The position numbers and the translations under genes were made by a program. From NCBI GenBank assembly GCA_014155875.1, contig JACEFZ010016147.1, positions 183,629 through 247,628 on the forward strand: a stretch of DNA of 64,000 nucleotides, read 5' to 3'. This document shows, one piece after another, positions 13,201 to 20,871 of the stretch. The stretch comes from Cepaea nemoralis. Its lineage: Eukaryota > Mollusca > Gastropoda > Stylommatophora > Helicidae. Every line of letters begins with the position of its first letter. Positions within the stretch are counted from its first letter, which is position 1. The notes below the pieces were generated by a model. That model did no database searches. It had not been told where the DNA came from and worked only from the letters and a program-made list of their open reading frames with translations.

Positions 13201-16200
13201 ATTCCATTAAAAACTAGCACAGAGCTCACGGTGGTTGAGGTTTGTACACAGTATCCCTTTATATGCACCACAACGGTTTGCTCCATTTGTCCAGATAATC
13301 CGCATTTCAAAAGAACTTATATTTGACCCCACACTATTTGTACATTACCCACAAATTTCAACTAAAACAAGACACTCTACTGCATATGGTTCAGGCACTA
13401 AAGCTTCAATGGAATCTTACCATCTTTGGAGTAGTAAGAATTAATTAGCCGATCTTGTGCGTCCGCTGGTAACTGAGCAATGTTGATGCCTGCTGCATCA
13501 GTAAAAGCACCACCAAAACCAATGAGGCTCTGGCGTGTTTCAGTCAAGTTCACCAAATAGACCGCTGCAATGTAAACAAACAAGTACAATTAAAGGACCC
13601 CTTTTACAAGCCTGGAGGCATACTGCGCACATTGTGCTGGCCTCATATTGTTGTAGACCCCCAAAAAAAAGACAATAATAATGGTAAATTATCTCAAACG
13701 ACAACTAGCCAAAAAACATTCCCATATGTATGGCACGTTACACCTTTCTTAGGTATTTATAACGCCCATGTTAAATATTGCCTCAGTGAGTCATTTGTTT
13801 TTGATTATTTTTCATGCGTTTTAACGCGTATTGTTCTTTTGTTGTCAAAAATTTGCTTCATAAGTGATGTTGAATGAAAGAATGTATAAAGGAAATAGAG
13901 AAGAAGGGCAGAATGTCAGACGGGCCTGCGTGCCCAATTCTTAACCCTTTGAAAATAAAGATGTTCGTTCGTTCGTTCGTAGACCAATTCGGTGGTCAAG
14001 GGGTGCTGTGGTCAACATCACATTGGCCACCTGTGCTCCCCAGGGCATTTTGCTGGTGCCCATTTTTAGATTAGGTCAATGTGATAGCCCAGGTCAAACT
14101 TAAAACTCGACCTCAATGTGAAATTGACCCCATGAGAACTGGGCCAGCTGACAAGCATGCTAGCCAATGTGCCCTATTGCTGCAATATAAGCAATCATAG
14201 ACTAGTCACCCATCAACACGTATATCTTTCTGGTCAGTTGAAATGAAATTTTTAAAATGTCAAAATATAAGATGTGTGTGATTTTTTGTTTTTGCATGAT
14301 AAAGATGTGCTTTTTGTCAAAACTTCATATATTTTGACACATCTTATACAACATTGCAGTTATAGACATATTTCAAGCGAAAGAAAGAAGAAGAAGAAGA
14401 AGAAGAAGAAGAAGAAGAAGAAGAAGAAGAAGAAGAAGAAGAAGAAGAAGAAGAAGAAGAAGAAGAAGAAGAAGAAGAAGAAGAAGAAGACATCTTATAT
14501 TCTGAAGCATTAAAAGATACCTATAACTACCAAAAGCAAATCTTGTAATGACTATATTTTTGGCAGAAATTATGCTACCAATGTCAAATATGGATGCTCA
14601 CTGCAAATAAGGAGCTGAAGATCACAATAACAGAGACAAGATGCTTTAGAACAGCTGCAAGAGTAATTGTGAAAGACAGAATTAGGGATGAGGAAATTAG
14701 AAGAACAGGCCTGAAACCAGTCATGCAATTCATTAAGGAACAGATTAAATAGCTTGGCCACCATCTACCATAAAAAGCCACACTAAAGAAATATGATGGA
14801 TATAGAGCAAAGGGAAGACCACACACAAGATGGAGTGATGGTATTAAGAACAACCTTAGAGAAACAAAGACCAACTTATAAAGCACATTGGAAAGAGAAC
14901 ACAAAAGATCCTTATATCTTCCCCCAACACTTCATTGAGGTAAATGGAGGAAAAGAGGGAGAGGAACAAGACTATCATGATAAAAACATACCAAAGAGAT
15001 TCCTAATACTATATCTTTCAAAAACATCTAATGGCTTCTTTTTCTAAAAACACAGATTTTAATAGTCACATGATATGTCTTTCTTAAGAACTGGTTACAA
15101 AACTGGCAATTTCTATGTGACCTCATTTATTGTTTTGCGTATTTAAAGCCCATGCTTGAAGTTCTGCACTGGTTTACCTGGGGTTAATCTGGTGCTCAAC
15201 TAGAACAGCATGATTCCTTTACATCAAGGTAGTATTATGGGATATATGAAGCTCTCCAGGGATGGAGATACAGTTAATGCAGAAAATTATGTCACTAATT
15301 CCCTTCTTCTTCAGGTGCCTGGTCTAGAGGCGGTACTAGCAATTATGACCTATCACTTTTCTCAGTTATCTAACATTTTAATGAAGTTGATGTTACTATA
15401 TTATTATCGTTTTGTCTGCTTGTTTAATTTTGCACATTTTTCTCTCTCAAAAACAGGAGACTTGAAGACATGCAGAGATGAGAATTCGAGACAGATTAAT
15501 CATTTGGAGAGAACACGGAGGGAGCTGAAAGAGGTAACAAAAAATGGCTTGATGTGTCTTAGTTGAGGACCTATTCTGCAATGGAAGATCAAGGGCAAAA
15601 GCCGGAGAAGCAATGTCTGGAACATACTAGACTTACCATCAGTCTTTGAGGCATTGCTGGCCTGGGAAAGTTGTTTACGAAATCGCTGACCATCCTTAGC
15701 CGATGTAAACACAACAAACTGTCCTTTGGAAGCCTGTCTGCTGATGGCACAGTATCACAGTATGTGCTGTTACACACACATACAACATGTCCATCACTAA
15801 TAGTCAAAGGAGCACATGGCGCAGCTGTGAACAAAAGAAAGTATATACAGTGCAGACCTGATAAGGCGAACTCACCTGGGGCTAAGGAAACAGTTCTTCT
15901 TATCAGAAATTCCTCTTATAAGAGTTCAAGCATATGGTAATGCATTTACAACGAACAAAACAATATTGTTCTTCCCAACAGAAATTCCTCAGATCACATT
16001 TATTTGTACATCTGAAATTCAGTTTTGAATAAACATTACCAACAGGTAACACTGTTTGTTTCCCCAATATATTATGCATGGCATGTATCAAGGTAATTAA
16101 TGGATACTGCATATAATTCAAACCCCTCCCTTTCCTAAATATCTTACAGCAACAAACAAAAAGAAAATGAATAGGCAACCCAATGCAACTACTGTTGTTG

Positions 16201-19200
16201 AAGTCTCCCCACCTCTTTTAATTAGATAAATCAGATACAGAAAGTCAAAATGTTTATAACGATAAATAAACTAGAAAACTTAGTGATAACTGGCACAACT
16301 GATGTGAGAAGAGCAAGAGGAAGACCATGAGAGAGATACCTGGATGGCATGGCTGCATGGCATAAATGGGACAAGAATGCAGACTTGCGTTACATCTCCA
16401 CCAATAGGGGTTATTCTCTACCTTACCACCCCTTTATATGTAAGCACATTTTTTTTTCATATCCTTTTACAGGACATCGCTGTCAACACCAGTATTTTGC
16501 TGCTGTTGTTGATGTCTTCGAAAGTTTATGTTCAGTAGTTTGCCAATGCTTTCTAACGACCGGCTCCCATAACAATTCGTTAAAACCCAGCGCAACGTGG
16601 TCTGCTGCCAAATTGTGTGCAGCTGTGTTTTGAACGCGGGTAAGCAGGATTACGAACCGTGTCCGTAACCCTTTCATGTAAGCACATACGTTCTCTAAAT
16701 TCATGCTTTTTTATTCATTGGGTACTGTCCACTTGAGCATCTTCTGCAAAACTTCCGGAATTGAGAGTGTTAACAATATGGTAATATCTGGTACTGAAAG
16801 CATTAACATAACTACTATCTGGTACTGAAAGCATTAACATGACTAACTACTATGTGCTTCTGAAAGCATTAACATAACTACTATCTGGTACTGAAAGCAT
16901 TAACATAACTACTATCTGGTACTGAAAGCATTAACATAACTACTATCTGGTACTGAAAGCATTAACATGACTAACTACTATGTGCTTCTGAAAGCATTAA
17001 CATAACTACTATCTGGTACTGAAAGCATTAACATAACTACTATCTGGTACTGAAAGCATTGTTGTTTGTCCATCAAGATTGATGATGATCATTCATTTCA
17101 TTCAGTGGGGTTGAAAGTATGGATCCATGAGTTCTAAGATGGCTGATAAGGCCTATTTTGGCTCGAAATGTTCTTTGACAATGTGAGCAAAGAATGCTTG
17201 ACGTTCCAGGAGGATTTCCTGTAGTGGTTTTTCTGTCAAGTCTCTTCTTCACAGCTCTTGCAGTCCTGGTTGCTTCACAAGTGACTGCACCCTTGTGTAA
17301 TGATGTACACCATGAATTTTGGTCTTTGGCAGCAGTCTCCCTGGTGTCAAGATGAATTCCAAAAGTTTTCAGTGAGATTTTCAGTGTCTTTAAAGCATTT
17401 CCTCTGGCCGCCTTGAGAGCATTTTCCACAACGCAGCTCGCCATAAAAAAATTGTTTAGGGAGCCTGTGATCTGGCATGCGAGTTAAGTGACCAGCCCAG
17501 CGAATCTGATTCTTCATTAGTAGAGTGTGGATACTGGGCATGGACACTCTTTTTGGAAGCATTAACATGATACTATCCGGTACTGAAAGCGTTAACATGA
17601 CTGCCATGGGGTACTGAAGTGTTAACATGACTACTATGTGCTTCTGAAAGCAATAACATGACTACTATCTGGTACTGAAAGCATTAACATGACTACTATC
17701 TGGTATTGAAAGGATTAACATCACTATTATCTGGTTCTGAAAGGATTAACATCACAGATTAACATCACTACTATCTGGTACTTTGAGTGTTAACATGAGT
17801 ACTATGAAGTACTGAAAGTGACTGTGAAGAAGGGGTAACAAAGGTGATTCGCAATCCTACATACTGCATTCAAATTCAATTGCAGGCAATTTGGAAGCAC
17901 ACCGTCTTGTGTTGATTTTTAACAATAGTATGAGCATTTGTTGTTCAGAAAACAATAGCAAACTACTGAATATAAACGTACCTTTTTTTTTTTTTTTGCA
18001 TATCCTTTACAGGACATCGCTGTCAACACCAGCATCTTTCGGCTGTATGTTGATTTCTTGGCACGATTACGCTCAGTAGTTTGCCATTGCTTTCTGAGCG
18101 GCCGGCTCACATACCCCGTAAGTTACCGATGCGATTCGAACCACTGCTGATTCTCACCGTCATCACGTTACCTACGAGAGTATACAAGATTACGGAGAAA
18201 AGTCGCTAACCTCTAAGCCACGAAGCCGGCATAAACGTACCTAGTAAATCATAAACAGCCAAAACATGCTGGGGTTGAATGCAACATCCTCTAAAGGACG
18301 TACAACTAAGTTGTATTTTTTAAGATACTAGAAACATGCAGAAACATGAAGAAGACAACAACTACAAATTTATGATATAAATTATATGTTCAAAGTCAAG
18401 TTTCTTTGGGCAGGAGACAAACTGGAAAACTAATAACAACTGACAAACTTATGGAAAAAGGGCAAAATGTAAACAAAGAGATAGATGCCTAGATGGCTTG
18501 GACAAATGACATAAAAGTTAGAGTATTAAGAGGAAGGAAAAAAACCGCTTCTTGTTTATTGTTCATATACATCTTAAATTGATTATGAAGAGAGGTGGTA
18601 TGGATCTTGTTTATTTTTCAAATTTCAAGCATAATTTTAAAAAAAAATATTTTTGGTATTATGCGCTGGCTCTAGAAGATGAGACCTTGGAACATATGGC
18701 TAGGTACTACAGTTCAGGTTTTCCCAATTTTACAGGAATTTTTTTTTTTTTTTTGCGGTTACCTTCAGTTATTTCTTTTTGTCTCCGATATGGGGACAGT
18801 AAGCATACTCAGGATGTTAAATTCCATGATCATTTCAAGATCGAGTTAAAACAGATACCGATTACTTAATATAGTTTTTCCCACCCTGTTTTGCGTTCTG
18901 CAGTTCTGGCGCTTCAGGAATCCTTGTTATACAGGAGAACCAGGCTGCCTATTATAAGTAGTAAGTAAACCCATAAATACCATTTTATGAGACGTATTAC
19001 ATTGTTCTACTATGTATTACTAAATTTAGCATCCATTTTTACATGTATTTTGCAATTTTTGACCATTTAAGTTGGCAGTCAAACCCACACTGAAATTATG
19101 AAGATCACATGCTGTAATGTGGTATTTCAATGGTGGCAGATAGCAGTTTTCCTTGTCATACTCCAGCTATGACCATTTAATATTGTTATGGAGTATTCAG

Positions 19201-20865
19201 ATCAATTAACATGATAATGAATACATGTGTACATTCGTTACCCATTATTGTATTTATGTGTAATTTTTCATCACTCTACATGGACAAGACCATTAATAAT
19301 TTTGCAACTTTCCAATGGGACTTCTATTGTCAAAATGCATCTACGCTGGCGGCCTCGCGCTGACAAGACAGCATGTGCAGTAGCACATGCGGTCTGACGT
19401 CATCACAGTATGACGTGGAGATGCATATATCTGTGTGTGAGTGTGCATATATATAAACTGGCAGTAGTTATCTGTCCTTGAGTTAGACAGCGGCAGTGTT
19501 AATCTCCCTTGGCGTCAGTTTAACCGACAGTGGTGTGAGTGTGTGTGTATATAAACTGGGAGTAGTTATCTGTCCTTGAGTTAGACAGTGTTCTGGATCA
19601 ACTCTGCTGATGATATTCCTCCATGCCGTCGTCTCAAGCCATCCAGCATCATTTCTCTTGGTCTGCCTCTGCCTCTCTTCCCCTCGATCTTTCCAGTTGT
19701 CACGATGTTCTCCAATGCCTCTCTTTTCATCACATGACCAAAGAAAGCTGTTTGTCTCATTCTTATTGTTGTAGTAGTTTTAGTTTTGCCGTCAGTAGCT
19801 GGATGACGGTCTGGTGTCACCTGTGGCTCATGACTGTCCCTACCGGACGAGGATGTCCTAAGACAGCCATTAACGTTATTCACTATTTCTGAAATGTGTA
19901 TCACCATGAAATCTTGGGAAGATAATGTAGGGGTTTCCCCTTGCCTTCAACATTCACATGGTGGTCTTTTAACTCTGCCTTTGACAGCCATTTCCGACTG
20001 TCAGGACAAGCGAGTGCCCTGCTCTGCTCAGCTGCAGAGTTGTCCTCTTATTCCGATGGATACTCGGTCCCTAGAGGTATGTTAGCCACACCGTGGTGTG
20101 TTTCCCATCCTCTATCACGGGGAGGTGCAGTTGGGATAGAGGTATGTTAGCCACACCGTGGTGTGTTTCCCATCCTCTTTCACGGGGAGGTGCAGTTGGG
20201 ATTTTCCCTTCCTAAAGTTATGGTCTATGACCAAAACGCTCCAATAAACTGACGAATAAGGTACTGTTGGATTTGTTTTTTTCAAGAGGTACCCAACTGT
20301 GCATGTTTCATAATTAAAAATCAATTCAGAAAATGTTAATAAAGTGGCTATGTATGTATGGTTATGCTAATGAAATGTCACTAATGTAATGTCTCTAATG
20401 ATGGGAATGTCCGGAGGGCTGTGATAATGATATCGGTTCTTGACGCAACTCAACCAACCTAACAATTTCTCGGTAACTAATCATTAGATATGAACATTCG
20501 TGATTCTAGTACCTCAGTGATACTTATGTGCTCTTACTATTAGTCAAGTCGCCACTTCTTATCTAATCTTACACTGACGTTTTTTTCAAAAACGCTTAGC
20601 TAAGCTGGCTTTGATTTGCGGCTGTCGCAACTCCTCAAATCTCAGTTAAATCTGTGTTCGAAATCATGTCACTGAATGATCCTACTGCAAGTTTTCAACA
20701 AATAACAAACATTAAGCTAATAGTATCCTATATTTCTTCACATTTTTAACCTTAAGCTTCATAAAATAAACTCTTTAAAAAGTTCTCACCAGTGACAGCT
20801 TGAAATAAACAAAACAAGGCGTAGACAGCCAGACAGAGAACAGAATCGAAACTTGCCGCTGCCAT
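1127..20865 (-). CDS. GBA1: Glucosylceramidase (acid beta-glucosidase, GH30), gene with 8 visible exons, 3' part outside window
   Basis: The spliced product would hydrolyse glucosylceramide to glucose and ceramide in the lysosome. Coding segments in order of translation: 20790-20865, 15637-15824, 13421-13564, 9796-9929, 6695-6864, 4966-5203, 3500-3721, 1127-1290; every intron is GT-AG. A hydrophobic signal peptide fills exon 1. The core holds the [24 protein letters not shown] and [11 protein letters not shown] blocks typical of the family, the acid/base Glu in TAQNEP (codon 5143-5145) and the nucleophile Glu in FGTEACEGS (codon 3587-3589). About 445 residues are visible; known family members have about 500-540, so the C-terminal beta-domain end (roughly 80 residues) must lie left of position 1. 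Exon phases run 1,1,1,0,2,0,0,2 and all match, provided one lost base in exon 2 is allowed for (frameshift near 15723). Introns are rich in repeats. Family assignment rests on recognised protein motifs, not on a search. The frameshift may be an assembly error or a real lesion. Confidence 0.93.
1876..3048. repeat. 21-bp minisatellite, about 55 units, in a GBA1 intron
   Basis: The unit is CCAGGACAGCTCTAAGATCAA with variants (AGG for AAG, AAGC for AACC, occasional lost bases). As 21 is a multiple of three the array is open in several frames on both strands (for example NQDSSKI repeated), which gives false long ORFs. It lies in the intron between exons 7 and 8. No sign of coding use. Confidence 0.95.
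3500..3721 (-). CDS. GBA1: GBA1 exon 7, with the catalytic nucleophile
   Basis: A 222-bp exon, phase 0 on both sides, with acceptor TCCGCACAG and donor GTG|GTAAGT. It encodes [23 protein letters not shown]..., [15 protein letters not shown] and the segment ending [12 protein letters not shown]. The Glu of FGTEAC (GAA, complement of 3587-3589) is the expected nucleophile. IAIHWYxD is the conserved barrel strand before it. Confidence 0.93.
3790..4160 (+). mobile_element. LINE-G 3' fragment (RT C-terminal end)
   Basis: The reading is [11 protein letters not shown], then [20 protein letters not shown] and [19 protein letters not shown], the C-terminal tail shared with the LINE-G copies at 41179-41562 and 58.8 kb. 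It ends at GGATGATGATGAAG, the (GAT)n tail of the family. It lies in the GBA1 intron between exons 7 and 6, opposite in strand to the gene. Confidence 0.7.
4161..4965. other. GBA1 intron stretch without recognised features
   Basis: AT-rich sequence with a short (GA)n at about 4785-4797. No repeat family of this window or coding signal recognised. Confidence 0.5.
4966..5203 (-). CDS. GBA1: GBA1 exon 6, with the catalytic acid/base
   Basis: A 238-bp exon with acceptor GTTTCATTTCAG and donor TCT|GTTAGT, completing the split Arg codon from exon 5. It encodes [20 protein letters not shown], then [20 protein letters not shown], a segment ending [18 protein letters not shown], and [15 protein letters not shown]. 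The Glu of NEP (GAG, complement of 5143-5145) is the expected proton donor. LMxLDDQR is a family hallmark. Confidence 0.93.
5825..6325 (-). mobile_element. LINE-B 3' fragment (RNase H end)
   Basis: On the minus strand it reads [18 protein letters not shown], then [19 protein letters not shown] and a final block ending [10 protein letters not shown]. This parallels the 3' end of LINE-B at 57800-58015 ([31 protein letters not shown]). The (TTAG)n at 5827-5835 is the inverted (CTAA)n-type tail. It lies in the GBA1 intron between exons 6 and 5. Confidence 0.75.
6695..6864 (-). CDS. GBA1: GBA1 exon 5
   Basis: A 170-bp exon, phase 0 in and phase 2 out, with acceptor TATTATCAG and donor AG|GTACGA. 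It encodes [40 protein letters not shown] and [16 protein letters not shown]. The ASPWSxPxWMK motif and the GxL(x)GQPG...TWAxYFV block belong to the catalytic barrel. Confidence 0.92.
7268..7800 (-). mobile_element. LINE 5' end: 5' UTR plus start of APE endonuclease
   Basis: Minus-strand reading [18 protein letters not shown], then [17 protein letters not shown] and [13 protein letters not shown] is the N-terminal part of an APE-type endonuclease (the catalytic SEMRW region is present). The 240 bp upstream of it in the element (7557-7800) recur at 19800-20060 and are taken as its 5' UTR. The rest of the element is absent. It sits in the GBA1 intron between exons 5 and 4. Confidence 0.65.
7801..8464. 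other. GBA1 intron stretch with a (TTAG)n run
   Basis: Mostly AT-rich unique-looking sequence. A degenerate (TTAG)n at 8187-8229 may be the tail of a lost LINE-B-type insertion. The 8240-8464 part is not assigned. Confidence 0.4.
8465..8600 (-). mobile_element. SINE-1 fragment
   Basis: Contains GCACGAACTCCGTAGCTCC, CCAGGAGTCTCC and TCAGTGAACCG, the reverse complement of the SINE-1 body. The tRNA-like head is lost on the right and the 3' part is diverged. Confidence 0.6.
8640..8990 (+). mobile_element. Possible LINE 3' end
   Basis: The words GAGGAAGACATAAAAACACC, TGGAGAAGAGAATTAGAG and GGTTGAGGGCTAATGCCCC resemble the basic C-terminal end plus short 3' UTR of APE-type LINEs (a GRHKxTWRRELE-like reading). 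No catalytic domain is present. Weak call. Confidence 0.25.
9078..9312 (+). mobile_element. SINE-2 copy
   Basis: Begins at TGGCGAAGGGGTTA, has GCAATCCTG and TTTGAAACACAGCTG (a decayed B box), then CAGAAAGGAATGGCAAACAACTG and CTTGTCAAGAAATCACAAAC, and ends near CTGTAAAGGATATGCAT. Shares order and words with the SINE-2 copies at 16445, 17984 and 46262. Confidence 0.75.
9520..9577 (-). mobile_element. Short 3' scrap of a LINE
   Basis: GAACTGACATCACTGCACT and CAGGGCATTCCC match the 3' end of the RNase H-bearing fragment at 46975-47010 (GAACCGACATCACAGCATT, CGGGGCATTCCC). A GAGTT-rich tail precedes it. Confidence 0.4.
9796..9929 (-). CDS. GBA1: GBA1 exon 4
   Basis: A 134-bp exon, phase 1 in and phase 0 out, with acceptor ATATTTTAG and donor G|GTAAGG. 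It encodes [20 protein letters not shown] followed by [20 protein letters not shown] and DIKYK. The SCDFSxRxYxYAD block is diagnostic of the family. NLTK is another N-glycosylation sequon, at the place of a conserved one. Confidence 0.93.
9990..10160 (-). mobile_element. SINE-2 copy, truncated into a minisatellite
   Basis: TTTTTTTTCCAGCATATC, TTTTACAGGACATTGCAGTC, GCTGTTGATGTCTTGGCAAG and CAGTAGTTTGCCACTGC are the inverse of the SINE-2 3' half. The 5' half is replaced by the 36-bp array. Confidence 0.7.
10150..11130. repeat. 36-bp minisatellite, split by a SINE-2
   Basis: The unit is about GCCCAGTCTATAGATTACAG plus AGGTGATATACAGACA. The left block (10160-10572) carries mainly TATAGATT units and the right block (10840-11125) mainly TATACATT with GTGCTATACAGAC units. 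The SINE at 10575-10840 separates them. Lies in the GBA1 intron between exons 4 and 3. Confidence 0.9.
10575..10840 (-). mobile_element. SINE-2 copy inside the 36-bp array
   Basis: Starts with T-rich TTTTTTTGTGCATATCC and TTTACAGGACATTGCAGGC and continues through GCTTTCTAAACGACCGGCTC to GTTAACCCCTTTGCCAGGGA, the inverse of the SINE-2 A-box region. Near full length. Confidence 0.75.
11131..11964. other. GBA1 intron stretch without recognised features
   Basis: Contains a CTT/TCT-rich run at about 11326-11412. No family of this window or splice-bounded exon seen. Confidence 0.45.
11965..12570. repeat. 78-bp minisatellite, about 7.7 units
   Basis: The unit carries TTGGCTACCTTAAGTGCAGA, GCCAATGTATGATGATATTG and GGAATCATCACTCAAGGAAT. 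Units are nearly identical; the last two have one extra base (GGGCTCACCC for GGGCTACCC). Being 26 codons long it is open in both directions ([19 protein letters not shown] on plus, [19 protein letters not shown] on minus). It lies in an intron of GBA1 with no splice-site context that would favour coding. Confidence 0.93.
12571..13420. other. GBA1 intron stretch without recognised features
   Basis: No repeat family, long open frame or tandem structure recognised. Confidence 0.45.
13421..13564 (-). CDS. GBA1: GBA1 exon 3
   Basis: A 144-bp phase 1/phase 1 exon with acceptor ACATTGCAG and donor G|GTAAGA. It encodes [39 protein letters not shown] and [10 protein letters not shown]. GFGGAxTDAA is the first conserved strand/loop of the GH30 barrel in glucosylceramidases. 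NLTE is a potential N-glycosylation site. Confidence 0.92.
13655..13986 (+). mobile_element. (TTCG)n-tailed element, copy 1
   Basis: The 3' end carries AGACGGGCCTGCGTGCCC, AATTCTTAACCCTTTG, AAAATAAAG and then (TTCG)n. Its upstream body (ATGGTAAATTATCTCAAACG ... GTTGAATGAAAGAATG) matches the inverted copy at 46590-46905. The AATAAA-like word right before the tail suggests the 3' end of a retroposon. Confidence 0.7.
14382..14490. repeat. (GAA)n microsatellite, about 36 units
   Basis: Uninterrupted AGA/GAA repeat after a GAAAGAAAG lead-in, in the GBA1 intron between exons 3 and 2. Confidence 0.97.
14560..14965 (+). mobile_element. LINE 3' fragment (RT C-terminal end)
   Basis: The reading includes [39 protein letters not shown], then [19 protein letters not shown], the usual C-terminal GRPxxRW block of APE-type LINEs. 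The final 100 bp recur at 45290-45390 (GAACAACCTTAGA, AAACGAAGACCAACTTA). Domains upstream are missing and stops are present. Confidence 0.6.
14966..15636. other. GBA1 intron stretch without recognised features
   Basis: A weak LINE 3'-end look at 15460-15600 (TTGGAGAGAACACGGAGGGA, CTTGATGTGTCTTAGTTGAG); otherwise nothing recognised. Confidence 0.35.
15637..15824 (-). CDS. GBA1: GBA1 exon 2, with a one-base frameshift
   Basis: The acceptor is TTGTTCACAG|CTGCG and the donor G|GTAAGT. The exon encodes the cysteine-rich N-terminal segment ([20 protein letters not shown], then [13 protein letters not shown]) in one frame and then [20 protein letters not shown] in the next frame. The switch occurs at 15722-15728. 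The exon is 188 bp; 189 bp would be needed to join the phase-1 end of exon 1 to the phase-1 start of exon 3. The simplest reading is one missing C on the plus strand in the CC at 15723-15724. Both halves read as conserved GBA1 protein, so this is a single indel rather than general decay. Confidence 0.85.
15825..16444. other. GBA1 intron 1, part near exon 2
   Basis: Nothing recognised other than the polypyrimidine-poor acceptor region at 15825-15840. A short AGAGCAAGAGGAAGACCATG at 16310-16330 resembles a LINE GRPR block fragment. Confidence 0.35.
16445..16675 (-). mobile_element. SINE-2 copy
   Basis: TTTTTTTTCATATCCTTTTA at the tail end, then GACATCGCTGTCAACACCAG, TTCAGTAGTTTGCCAATGC, GACCGGCTCCCATAAC, and GTTTTGAACGCGG (decayed B box) to ATTACGAACCGTGTCCG. 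Near full length and inverted. Confidence 0.8.
16765..17825. repeat. 31-bp minisatellite, split by a LINE fragment
   Basis: The unit is GGTACTGAAAGCATTAACAT plus AACTACTATCT, with 35-bp variants containing GTGCTTCTG. The left block is 16765-17060 and the right block 17560-17825, with 17061-17559 occupied by a LINE 3' fragment. In GBA1 intron 1. Confidence 0.88.
17085..17560 (-). mobile_element. LINE 3' fragment with C-terminal C2H2 finger
   Basis: Minus-strand reading [20 protein letters not shown], then a [12 protein letters not shown] block and [20 protein letters not shown] with the closing His. The Cys-x2-Cys...His-x3-His finger at the C-terminus is the same architecture as in LINE-A but the sequence is another subfamily. 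A frame change lies at about 17400. It is inserted in the 31-bp array. Confidence 0.7.
17825..18310 (+). mobile_element. SINE-2 copy interrupted by another SINE-2
   Basis: The left part (17825-17983) reads AGAAGGGGTAACAAAGGTG to ACTACTGAATATAAACGTACC; the right part (18231-18305) resumes at ATAAACGTACCTAGTAAATC with CATGCTGGGGTTGAATGC and CTCTAAAGGACGTA. The interruption is flanked by the duplicated target ATAAACGTACCT. Confidence 0.8.
17984..18230 (-). mobile_element. SINE-2 copy, full length, nested in SINE-2
   Basis: A 247-bp element: poly-T, GCATATCC, TTTACAGGACATCGCTGTC and so on to GGTTAGCGAC-type head (complement of GTCGCTAACCTCTAAGCCAC). The 12-bp target duplication ATAAACGTACCT is at 17972-17983 and 18231-18242. 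This fixes both ends of the family. Confidence 0.88.
18311..19390. other. GBA1 intron 1 stretch without recognised features
   Basis: AT-rich with poly-A/T runs (18639-18648, 18738-18754). No repeat family or exon recognised. Confidence 0.45.
19395..19592 (+). promoter_or_regulatory. Candidate promoter cassette: CRE-like site and duplicated TATA segment
   Basis: A perfect CRE-like TGACGTCA (19396-19403) and a second TGACGTGG lie upstream of two copies of a segment containing TATATAAACTGG and AGTAGTTATCTGTCCTTGAG (about 19448-19493 and 19548-19591). The TATA plus the repeated downstream part could be an old LTR promoter or a duplicated core promoter. No ORF follows. Confidence 0.3.
19581..20060 (-). 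mobile_element. Internally deleted LINE: 5' UTR joined to RT 3' end
   Basis: On the minus strand, 20060-19800 matches the 5' UTR-like segment at 7557-7800 (GGGAAGATAATGT, GGACGAGGATGTCCTAAGAC). It then runs straight into the RT C-terminal end ([37 protein letters not shown]). EN and RT cores are absent. Confidence 0.55.
20073..20202. repeat. 65-bp tandem duplication
   Basis: Two units with AGAGGTATGTTAGCCACACC and CACGGGGAGGTGCAGTTGGG, differing at about one position. Adjoins the LINE piece above. Confidence 0.85.
20203..20789. other. GBA1 intron 1, part near exon 1
   Basis: Nothing recognised apart from the splice donor at 20784-20789. Confidence 0.4.
20790..20865 (-). CDS. GBA1: GBA1 exon 1: start codon and signal peptide
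   Basis: The ATG (20863-20865) opens 25 codons that begin [17 protein letters not shown] and end in CLFQAVT: a short N-terminus, a hydrophobic core and small residues near the likely cleavage site, as in a secretory signal peptide. The donor is G|GTGAGA (20784-20789), phase 1. Joined to exon 2 the reading is QAVT-A-APC, which places the mature N-terminus and the first cysteine as expected for the family. An upstream in-frame ATG lies at 20946; the closer ATG is preferred because it directly starts the signal peptide. Confidence 0.88.
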
Positions 20866-20871
20866 GTTTTT

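Noticed and set aside
16765..17825. CRISPR-like repeat array
   Set aside because: The units are contiguous with no unique spacers, and the setting is a eukaryotic intron.
1127..20865. GBA1 as a decayed pseudogene
   Set aside because: Seven of eight exons have clean frames and splice sites, catalytic residues are intact and introns are kept; a single indel is better explained by an assembly error or a recent allele.
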